This document shows positions 1-6,616 of a stretch of 40,646 nt of DNA, in pieces. Every line of letters starts with the position of its first letter. Within the stretch, counting starts at the first letter, position 1. A program made the translations under genes and the position numbers. The notes beneath the pieces are model-generated. The model saw only the letters and a program-made list of their open reading frames with translations, was not told the origin of the DNA and made no database searches. This stretch comes from Clostridia bacterium (GTDB lineage Bacteria > Bacillota > Clostridia > Oscillospirales > CAG-272): positions 1 to 40,646 of the forward strand of contig JAFVYY010000089.1 in NCBI GenBank assembly GCA_017508405.1. The letters are read 5' to 3'.

Positions 1-106
1 CCATACCGCCATTATGAAGTGAGTGTAAAATCAAATTTTCATTTGCTTTTGCAATGGAAATTAATGAATTTCTCGCGCTAAAATGAAATTTATCAAAACT
101 TAACAT
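1..106 (-). CDS. Partial CDS, unknown protein (N-terminal 35 residues)
   Basis: The minus strand shows an ATG at 106 preceded by a good Shine-Dalgarno (TTAGGAGAATAAAT-ATG) and an open frame of 35 codons to the window edge, beginning MLSFDKFHFSARNSLISIAK. A consensus-like promoter (139–167) lies just upstream. I do not recognise the family from this fragment. The start is well supported by the ribosome binding site and promoter; the product is unknown because the gene continues outside the window. Confidence 0.6.
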   Translation of the reverse strand, partial: MLSFDKFHFSARNSLISIAKANENLILHSLHNGGM

Positions 107-138
107 ATTTATTCTCCTAAAAACATTGTTGTAAGATA

Positions 139-167
139 ATTTTATCATATTAACTCATGAATTTCAA
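139..167 (-). promoter_or_regulatory. Sigma-A promoter of the left-edge gene
   Basis: Minus strand TTGAAA, 17-nt spacer ending in TGA, TAAAAT. The extended -10 (TGA before TAAAAT) and the position about 33 bp upstream of the ATG at 106 support it. The remainder of 168–263 shows no coding signal. Confidence 0.6.
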
Positions 168-263
168 TAAAAGAATCATAATTAACGCAACTTTCGTACA
201 ATTTATTAATTCTTAAAAATAAACGCACAAACATTAATTCATAGCGGTTTTGAATGTTGCGGA

Positions 264-499
264 TCACCTTCTTTTTGAGGCTATGGGGCTTTGTATTCGC
301 AGTTTTTCTTTATAGTCAGGCTTTTCAATTGAATGCCTGATGAGTCTGTAACTGTCGGTATCAAAGTAGACGTTTCGTATTGTTGTCCGTATCTATCAAG
401 CTGCATTTACAGCGACATTGCTGACTGTATTTTCTCCTTCTGTTCAAGCGTGAGCATATATTTTAATTCATACCGCTTAAACACCGTTTGAAATGCCAT
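264..499 (-). pseudogene. Remnant of a VTC-domain polyphosphate polymerase-like gene
   Basis: A start with strong SD (AAAGGAGTGCATTTA-ATG at 499) reads MAFQTVFKRYELKYMLTLEQ and then hits an in-frame TAA at codon 31. The homology resumes: MQLDRYG, then in a second frame TTIRNVYFDTDSYRLIRHSI, EKPDYKEKLRI. This is the hallmark N-terminal block of bacterial VTC-domain proteins (KRYE.KY, RN.YFDTD, KPxYKEKLR), whose intact members are about 230–280 residues long. Only about 75 residues survive here, with one stop, one frameshift and the whole C-terminal half missing. Intact members often sit with CotH and DUF4956 genes; none are visible here. The promoter and RBS look intact, so decay may be recent. 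Confidence 0.8.
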
Positions 500-529
500 T
501 AAATGCACTCCTTTCCCGTTTTATAATAG

Positions 530-538
530 ATTATATCA
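530..538 (-). promoter_or_regulatory. Extended -10 element of the VTC remnant
   Basis: The minus strand reads TGATATAAT about 30 bp before the ATG at 499. There is no convincing -35 at 17 nt, so this would rely on the TGN extension. From 539 to 714 I see no gene. Confidence 0.45.
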
Positions 539-714
539 TACAGCGCTAAAGGCAGACTAAAAATTAACTGTGTTTAATCTTTCGAGTCTATTGGCCATAA
601 TGTATGATTATTCCCTCCCTTAGGAGCACTATAGGAATATAAAATATTTAACAGCAATGCATAAAAAGGGTTCAAAGCAAATACAATTTATTAAAATGGG
701 TATATGAGGTGAAT

Positions 715-1239
715 ATGAAGAAGCCGATTGGACTTTGGCAATTGATGGGGTTTGCAGTGACAGCGTTGGGTGGGACACTTTTGCATTTTTTATATGATTG
801 GTTTGGCGAGAATAAATGGATAGCGTTATTTTCCGGTGTAAACGAATCCACGTGGGAACATATGAAGCTGCTCTTCTGGCCAATGGTTGTTTATGCAATT
901 ATACAAAGCTTTTTCTTCAGAGACAGAAATGACTTCTGGTGTATAAAGCTTAAAGGTATTTTATTGGGACTTATTTTGATTCCTGTGATTTTTTACACCT
1001 ATAACGGGGTGATAGGAAAATCTCCGGACTGGATAAATATTGTTATTTTCTTTGTTGCTGCCTCTATTACGTACATTTATGAAACAAGTTTGTTTAACAA
1101 AGAGTTAAGCAAATGCAATAGTCCTAAGCTTGCAATAGCAACACTATGTATAATTGGAATTTTATTTATGATATTCACATTCGTCCCCCCAAAAATAGGA
1201 ATTTTTAGAGATCCATTATCGGGGACTTATGGAATATAA
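715..1239 (+). CDS. DUF6512-like integral membrane protein
   Basis: This is a 174-residue protein with about five hydrophobic segments, including LMGFAVTALGGTLLHFLYDW, a segment around LLFWPMVVYAIIQSFF, and a C-terminal segment around TLCIIGILFMIFTFVPP. The block GVNESTWEHMKLLFWP between the first two segments is characteristic of the DUF6512 family of small Firmicute membrane proteins, whose function is unknown. The ATG at 715 is preferred because AGGTG ends 3 nt upstream; the in-frame GTG at 709 is part of that same ribosome binding site. The gene is alone on the plus strand between two minus-strand units and ends just before a strong terminator. It may act in the cytoplasmic membrane; no catalytic residue is evident. 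Confidence 0.8.
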   Translation: MKKPIGLWQLMGFAVTALGGTLLHFLYDWFGENKWIALFSGVNESTWEHMKLLFWPMVVYAIIQSFFFRDRNDFWCIKLKGILLGLILIPVIFYTYNGVIGKSPDWINIVIFFVAASITYIYETSLFNKELSKCNSPKLAIATLCIIGILFMIFTFVPPKIGIFRDPLSGTYGI

Positions 1240-1240
1240 A

Positions 1241-1284
1241 AACAACCGCTGAGGCTTAAAATCCTCAGCGGTGTTTCTATTTTA
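1241..1284. terminator. Intrinsic terminator, probably bidirectional
   Basis: A 9-bp perfect GC-rich stem (CCGCTGAGG at 1246–1254 with CCTCAGCGG at 1263–1271) and an 8-nt loop are followed on plus by TGTTTCTATTTT. On minus the stem is followed by TTGTTTTTATA, so it can also stop transcripts of the P-loop kinase gene arriving from the right. Confidence 0.85.
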
Positions 1285-1436
1285 ATTATATAGCATCTTA
1301 ACGTGTTTTAATTCATGCTTACAAAAAAATGTCCAAATCCTCATTCACGCAAGACAACCTTTAATACGTAGGCTACCTTTATAAAACGTCCTCTTTAGTC
1401 GTTACCATTTCGGATCTATGGGGAGTTCATCTTAAA

Positions 1437-1928
1437 TCACAGGTTTTCTCTGCCTATAAAATCATCCGCCTCCGCTCTGCTTTTGAACACTACTATATTT
1501 TTGTCACTGTATTTTTCAAGCAAATCATATATAGCAGGCAGATTTTTGATTGGAAATTTTTCAATCTCGTTTTTAAGATAAGGGTCAAGCTCTTTATCTA
1601 TCCACGGCATATCATACCGTTCCTTTCCCAAACGTGAAATAGCACCGTCAAGGCAAACAGAAACAGGCAGATCAAAAAGAATAACCGTATCGCATGCCTT
1701 AATTCTGTTTTCTATTGTCCGACTGTAATTTCCATCTATAATCCAAGAATCAAGATTAAGAATCTCGGATAAGCGCATATCATATTCTTCTCTCGAAATA
1801 TGTGTTTTATCGGGCTTATGCCAAATTGCGTCAAGATAAAATAAAGGAAGCCCTGTTTTATCCCTCAGCTTTTCGGCAAACGTTGTTTTTCCGCTTCCGG
1901 GACAACCAATAACTATAATTTTTTTCAT
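1437..1928 (-). CDS. P-loop nucleotide kinase-like ATPase (adenylate-kinase/FlaR-like)
   Basis: This 163-residue protein has the Walker A motif GCPGSGKTT at residues 8–16 right after the first beta strand. DGNYSRTI at about residue 65 and the hydrophobic strand TVILFDLP are typical of the small 'topology modulation protein/AAA' kinases related to adenylate and shikimate kinases. ATP-dependent phosphorylation of a small molecule or nucleic acid is likely; the substrate is unknown. Its ATG overlaps the stop of the radical SAM gene by 4 bp (ATGA), so the two are translationally coupled and probably act together. No clear hairpin directly follows; transcripts probably stop at 1241–1284. Confidence 0.8.
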   Translation of the reverse strand: MKKIIVIGCPGSGKTTFAEKLRDKTGLPLFYLDAIWHKPDKTHISREEYDMRLSEILNLDSWIIDGNYSRTIENRIKACDTVILFDLPVSVCLDGAISRLGKERYDMPWIDKELDPYLKNEIEKFPIKNLPAIYDLLEKYSDKNIVVFKSRAEADDFIGRENL

Positions 1929-2701
1929 TTCAATTCATCCTTATCTACGCAAAAAGGCGTGTAATTATTTATAATTTCAATAATGTCACGTTGATAAACA
2001 TTATCGTTAAGCACATCTCCGTTTTGGGAAAAAGAAATACAACGTACATCACACGGGTCTTCCACATATGGATTTTCTATAAAAGTATCCTTAAAATATT
2101 CAGAAAGATATTTAAGCGCATTACCCTCGGGAAAGATAATATTACCGTCGTTTTCTGAAATATTCAAATCACAAAAGCTGTCTAATATTTCTCTTGTCTT
2201 TTTGTTATATGAATTATCATCTTGAGGACTTACAAGCCAAGCGGGTTGAAGACGAATCGGGATACCGCATTTTTTAGCCTGACCGGCAAATTGCCTTACT
2301 GCATCAAGCGGAATTGTTTCTTGATGAAAAGCATCAACAGATAAAAGCAGATCGTTTACACCGCACTCGGCAAGATGGTTTACTACCTCACGAATTTTAT
2401 CTGCATTATTTGAAAAATATCCGTTTGTAATTACCTGCCGTATAGGTATATCGATTTCCCTTGCTGCATTTATCACGGAGTAAACCGCATCGGGATAAAT
2501 AAGAGGCTCACCACCGAAAGCCATTACGGTTTTTATTTTATATTGAGAGGCAATTTTACGTATACAGTCAGCTGCAATCAGGGGATCGATCCTCTCACCG
2601 AATGATTTATGCTCTCCCTCTGAGCAATGCTTACATCTACCAGTACAAGCATTTGTTATAACGAATTCAATTTTACTGAGATTTTTAAAATATTTATTCA
2701 T
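1925..2701 (-). CDS. Radical SAM protein of unknown substrate
   Basis: The protein (258 aa) carries the radical SAM CX3CX2C motif at residues 19–26 (CTGRCKHC), binding a [4Fe-4S] cluster, then the FGGEPL motif for SAM. Near the C-terminus DPCDVRCISFSQNGDV resembles the Cys-x3-Cys plus 'NGDV' block of SPASM-like tails, but there are too few cysteines for full auxiliary clusters. The ATG at 2701 fits the usual N-terminus (MNKYFKNLSKIEFVITNACT). It lacks a clear Shine-Dalgarno, so translation may depend on coupling to the upstream transporter gene, now broken, whose stop is 41 bp away. An in-frame TTG at 2734 is the alternative start. The 4-bp overlap with the kinase gene indicates an operon. 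Confidence 0.85.
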   Translation of the reverse strand: MNKYFKNLSKIEFVITNACTGRCKHCSEGEHKSFGERIDPLIAADCIRKIASQYKIKTVMAFGGEPLIYPDAVYSVINAAREIDIPIRQVITNGYFSNNADKIREVVNHLAECGVNDLLLSVDAFHQETIPLDAVRQFAGQAKKCGIPIRLQPAWLVSPQDDNSYNKKTREILDSFCDLNISENDGNIIFPEGNALKYLSEYFKDTFIENPYVEDPCDVRCISFSQNGDVLNDNVYQRDIIEIINNYTPFCVDKDELK

Positions 2702-2742
2702 ACGTTTAATATATAGCTTTAACACACAAGACAAAAATTGCT

Positions 2743-3674
2743 TTATACAATCAATCCAAAAACAGCGAACATAAGCGGGATGGTAAGTGCTGACGCAAGG
2801 TGGGAAACTATTGCCATGCCTGATGCCTCGCTTGTATCCTGCCCGTGAGCCTCAGGTATAACTACGCTGTTTAATCCAAGCGGCATAGCAAGAACCGTTA
2901 ACACGCACATGGAGACGCCATGATCGAATTATGTATGCAAAGCACTAAAACAAATATAAGCGGCATTACCAAAAGTCTTATTGCAGTAAGTATATAAATA
3001 CTCTTGATCTTTAATACTTTCTTAACATCTATTTTGGCAACACACATTCCTGTAAGAAGCATTGTGCATGGAGACATACATTTACCGAGAGCATCTATCG
3101 AAACATTTATAAACTGAGGCATGGGTAACTGTGTAAGACCGATTATAATGCCTATTACCATAGCCATAAACAATGGGTTCAACAAATTTTTAAAGGAAAA
3201 CACCTTGCCCGTTTCATTCGGCATTAATAATGCGGGAATAGCCCACGTATAGTTTACGATCCACATAGGAGTACATAAAATAAGATAGGACATGAATATA
3301 TCAGGCATAATAGCTGATACTACGGCTGTACCCATAAAGCCGAAATTCGAAAACGCAATACAGTACGTATGTATTTTTTTACGATATTCATCCTTCGAGC
3401 TGAAAATCGAAACAACATAAGCAAACGCAATAGACAGTGATACTAAAATTACTCCCGCAAGCGCAAATTTCCATGCGGAGCTTAATCTTGATACTGTAAA
3501 GTTTTCCATAAAATTAGTAAGTATCAATGCCGGCATAAAAAGCGTACTGACTAATTTGGATATGGAATTAGTGGCATTTGACGGCAGCTTACATACCTTC
3601 ATTACAACGTATCCTGCGCCTATTATAAGAAATAAAAACTAAATCTGGCTTAATGTGGTTAAAAACGTTGACAT
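2743..3674 (-). pseudogene. AEC-family (auxin efflux carrier-like) transporter, disrupted
   Basis: The original start is an ATG at 3674 with SD AAGGA, reading MSTFLTTLSQI, then an in-frame TAG at codon 12 (3639–3641). After it FLFLIIGAGYVVMKVCKLP continues in the same frame through the usual transmembrane segments. Around 2925–2945 a frameshift occurs: the first frame ends soon after in SIMASPCAC-stop (2898), while the family's C-terminal block (VLTVLAMPLGLNSVVIPEAH, then SHLASALTIPLMFAVFGLIV) continues in another frame to a TAA at 2743. Total length (about 310 codons) equals intact AEC permeases, which move organic acids such as malate. Promoter and RBS are intact. Either the gene is a young pseudogene or there are two local sequencing errors. 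Confidence 0.85.
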
Positions 3675-3717
3675 ATATAATCCTTTCGATGAAGTCAATA
3701 AATACAATTACAAATCA

Positions 3718-3746
3718 ATTATATCACTGCTTCTGCATTATTTCAA
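3718..3746 (-). promoter_or_regulatory. Sigma-A promoter of the AEC–radical SAM–kinase unit
   Basis: Minus strand TTGAAA, 17-nt spacer ending TGA, TATAAT. It lies about 43 bp upstream of the AEC ATG (3674) and is the only promoter I can find for the downstream radical SAM and kinase genes. Confidence 0.7.
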
Positions 3747-3773
3747 TAAAATAATCGCATAATTTTTAATATG

Positions 3774-3806
3774 CTAAACCCCTTGATGGTAAATCAAGGG
3801 GTTTAG
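3774..3806 (-). terminator. 14-bp perfect hairpin after the ABC operon, no T-tract
   Basis: CTAAACCCCTTGAT (3774–3787) and ATCAAGGGGTTTAG (3793–3806) pair perfectly around a 5-nt loop, 2 nt after the stop of the second ABC gene. Neither strand carries a run of T after the stem (minus continues CATATTAAAAATTATG). It may be an atypical terminator or a 3' stabilising hairpin. Confidence 0.55.
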
Positions 3807-3808
3807 AA

Positions 3809-6043
3809 TTATTCCATTTTTGACATTTCGCGCTGAGCCATTACAAGACCGTAATAAATACCTTTCTTTTCGATCAGCTCATCGTGTGTTCCTGTTTCGG
3901 CAATTCTTCCCTTGTCTATTACTACAAGCTTTGTAGCGTTTCGAAGAGTTGAAAGCCTATGCGCAATGGCAATAGTGGTTCTATTTGCCGAAAGATTAGC
4001 AAGCGCATCCTGTATCTGTTTTTCCGTTTCAGTATCAAGGGATGCAGTTGCCTCATCAAGGATAAGGATTCTGGGATTGTGTAACAGCGCTCTTGCAATT
4101 GCAACCCTCTGCCTTTCTCCGCCTGAAAGATTATAACCCTTTTCACCAACCTTTGTGTTATAGCCGTCGGGAAGCTTGATTATAAACTCGTGACAGCCTG
4201 CAAGCTTAGATACTGCAATTATTTCTTCTCTGGTAGCGGTAGGCTTCGCATACGCAATATTTTGATAAATACTGCCCGAGAACAGGAAGGTTTCCTGAAG
4301 TACGACACCTATCTGTGAACGAAGTGATTCCTGTGAATAATCTCTTATATCAATGCCGTCAACAAGAATACTGCCCTCTTCAACGTCATACATACGCATA
4401 ATAAGGTTAATAAGGGTTGATTTACCCGTTCCCGATTTACCTACAAGGCCGATAAATTCACCTGATTTAATGCTCAGACTTATATTATGAAGCACCTCTG
4501 TACCGCTTTCGTATCCAAAGGATACGTTATTGATTTCAATATCTCCCTTAATAGCCTTATCAACAGACTGCTCCCTATCTGAAATCTCAATTTCTTCATC
4601 AAGAATTTCAAATATTTTGCTTGACGACGTAAGAAATCTCATAGCGTGACGAGGAATACCGGCTATCATACGTAAGGGACCGTAAATAAGTCCTGCATAT
4701 GATGAAAACAGTGTCATTTCACCGAGGGTCATTTCACCACCCAGGATCTTATTTCCAACATAGTATAAGATTATAAATTCACCGAAGCTGATAAAGAATT
4801 GAAGTATTGGCATTAAAATACTCCAAATGCAGTCCGCCTTTTCGGTTATATTTCTTTCATCTCTTGCTGCTTTATCATATCTTTCTGCTTCTCTGTGCTC
4901 CATTCCGAATGCCTTAACAACACGAATACCGGAAAAAATATCGTGAAGCACAGCATTTGACTGAGCCGAGCATTGCCATCTTCGGCGGTACATTCTCATT
5001 ACGAACTTCCAAAACAGATTAAAAGAAAGTACAACGAAGGGAGTTGGAATCATAATAAGTATAAAAAGCTTATAATCATAAACAAGAATTACGGTTCCAA
5101 CGGCTATGAAAAGAATAAGCTGTTCCAAAACGTTTGGCAAGTAATTAACCAAGAAATTTTGAACCTGTGACGTATCACTCGACACTCTGCTCATCAAATC
5201 TCCCGACGTTCTTTTAGATATCTTAGATATGGAAAGCTTCTGTATCTTATCAAAAAGCATCTTACGAAGATCGACTATCATTCCATTACTTGCATTTATC
5301 AAAAGGTGACTTCTCACCATAGAAACTCCCCTTACGAGAAGCTGTGTGCCGAGCATAGATAAAACCACAAGAACAAATGGAAATAGCGACACTGCCTCGG
5401 GGTTTTCGCTCTTAATGTAATCATCTACAAGTATTTTATTTATGTATGGAATTGCGAGATTAAGAACGCTGACAAGGAAGAACAGTACTATCGAGCTAAC
5501 TATAAATCCCTTGTACGGGCTAGCCACCCTCCAAAGTCTTTTAACTACCTTCTTCTTACTTGTACAGTGCATACACGTCTTTGAGCCGGGTTGGAATGGT
5601 CTTCCGCACTTTTCACATCTGTCAACTCCATCCTCACCATCTGAGGATGCGTGAAGCTCTTTGCCATCCTCAAGATAATGATTAAGCTTCTTTAAAGCGT
5701 GAATTATACGCTTTGAGCTGCTCATATCACTTCTGCATATTAGTTTAATAATTCCGCTTGACTTCTCCACGTAGGAAACGTAAATACATCCGACACCTAT
5801 ATCAGTTTTTATCTCTGATACTGAGCTTGAATCAATATCTAATACAAGCTCACCATCCGATATTACGCATAAACGCTTTTTGTCGGCATAGAAAAATCCC
5901 TCTATCCTCTTTTCCGGATCATCCTTGTCAAGATTAAATCGGAAGGTGCAAAGTGACTCCTCCGCCGAAGCATCGGGCAATATTCTTTTTATTTCATCGT
6001 AGAGACCGCCTACGCATGTTTTCTCTTTTTTTCTTATGAACAT
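3809..6043 (-). CDS. ABC exporter half-transporter with N-terminal zinc ribbon (2nd of pair)
   Basis: This is a 744-residue type-IV (exporter-fold) ABC half-transporter. Residues 1–135 are a soluble beta-rich region of unknown function. A zinc ribbon follows (C143, C146, C157, C160), then a six-helix transmembrane domain (about 178–460) and the ATPase. Visible ATPase motifs are Walker A GKSGTGKS 535–542, Q-loop Q583, signature LSGGERQ 639–645, Walker B with D663 and catalytic E664, and H-loop H695, so the ATP sites look competent. The usual exporter half is about 580 residues; the 170-residue front end is the oddity. It follows the DUF1854 gene by 30 bp and probably pairs with the 766-residue ABC protein as a heterodimer. 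Export of a toxic compound or metabolite is inferred; the substrate is unknown. Confidence 0.9.
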   Translation of the reverse strand: MFIRKKEKTCVGGLYDEIKRILPDASAEESLCTFRFNLDKDDPEKRIEGFFYADKKRLCVISDGELVLDIDSSSVSEIKTDIGVGCIYVSYVEKSSGIIKLICRSDMSSSKRIIHALKKLNHYLEDGKELHASSDGEDGVDRCEKCGRPFQPGSKTCMHCTSKKKVVKRLWRVASPYKGFIVSSIVLFFLVSVLNLAIPYINKILVDDYIKSENPEAVSLFPFVLVVLSMLGTQLLVRGVSMVRSHLLINASNGMIVDLRKMLFDKIQKLSISKISKRTSGDLMSRVSSDTSQVQNFLVNYLPNVLEQLILFIAVGTVILVYDYKLFILIMIPTPFVVLSFNLFWKFVMRMYRRRWQCSAQSNAVLHDIFSGIRVVKAFGMEHREAERYDKAARDERNITEKADCIWSILMPILQFFISFGEFIILYYVGNKILGGEMTLGEMTLFSSYAGLIYGPLRMIAGIPRHAMRFLTSSSKIFEILDEEIEISDREQSVDKAIKGDIEINNVSFGYESGTEVLHNISLSIKSGEFIGLVGKSGTGKSTLINLIMRMYDVEEGSILVDGIDIRDYSQESLRSQIGVVLQETFLFSGSIYQNIAYAKPTATREEIIAVSKLAGCHEFIIKLPDGYNTKVGEKGYNLSGGERQRVAIARALLHNPRILILDEATASLDTETEKQIQDALANLSANRTTIAIAHRLSTLRNATKLVVIDKGRIAETGTHDELIEKKGIYYGLVMAQREMSKME

Positions 6044-6073
6044 TTAAAAATGCCCTCTCTTTACAAATCTCGA

Positions 6074-6604
6074 TTATAGATAAAGCTCTATGCGGCGGTA
6101 GCTCTTTCTATCGAGCCCCGCAATACTTTTAATAACGAATCTATTTCCGTCCACATCAAGAAGGATCGCACCGTCCTCACCTACTCTAACAATGTTTCTA
6201 AATGTATCCTGCATTGTAAAATTAAGATTTCTTCCATCGGAAAGAGTAACCCTCCAATATGAAAAGCCGTATCTCTCCTTGAGGCTGTCAATAGTCTTAA
6301 TTGTCGGGGAATAATATTTTCTTTCAAGCTCTGTTTTTATAAGAGCTGAGATATCGTCATCAAAATCCTTTATATCGTATATTACACCCTTTTCCTTTCC
6401 GTCATCGGATATAACCGATATGTACTTCCATAAAAGCTCAAACGGAAAGGCACGATGCAAAAATACACGATCAAGATTTTTTTCCTCCTCACCGTCATTA
6501 TACGTCATTGCAAGGAAGCCGTTTTTTGTATAGAACTTAGCATTTGTACTGTCAAGCCTGTGTATTTTTGCAGCTTCTTCAAGCATTATTTCATTCTCTG
6601 CCAT
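6074..6604 (-). CDS. DUF1854 protein, ABC-exporter partner
   Basis: This 176-residue soluble protein matches the DUF1854 pattern: LHRAFPF at 49–55, YISV..DDGKEKGVI at 61–75, ELERKYYSP..KTIDSLKERYG at 92–113, YWRVTLSDGR, and a final DVDGNRFVI..LD block at 150–165. DUF1854 proteins are known in some bacteria beside ABC transporters annotated as cyanophycin-metabolism-associated, but no biochemical role is settled. Here the gene lies between two ABC genes, 12 bp after one and 30 bp before the other, on one transcript. That makes it a likely cytosolic subunit or regulator of the exporter. No cyanophycin synthetase or cyanophycinase gene is in the window, so the cyanophycin link is only by family. 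Confidence 0.85.
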   Translation of the reverse strand: MAENEIMLEEAAKIHRLDSTNAKFYTKNGFLAMTYNDGEEEKNLDRVFLHRAFPFELLWKYISVISDDGKEKGVIYDIKDFDDDISALIKTELERKYYSPTIKTIDSLKERYGFSYWRVTLSDGRNLNFTMQDTFRNIVRVGEDGAILLDVDGNRFVIKSIAGLDRKSYRRIELYL

Positions 6605-6616
6605 AATAATTCCTCC

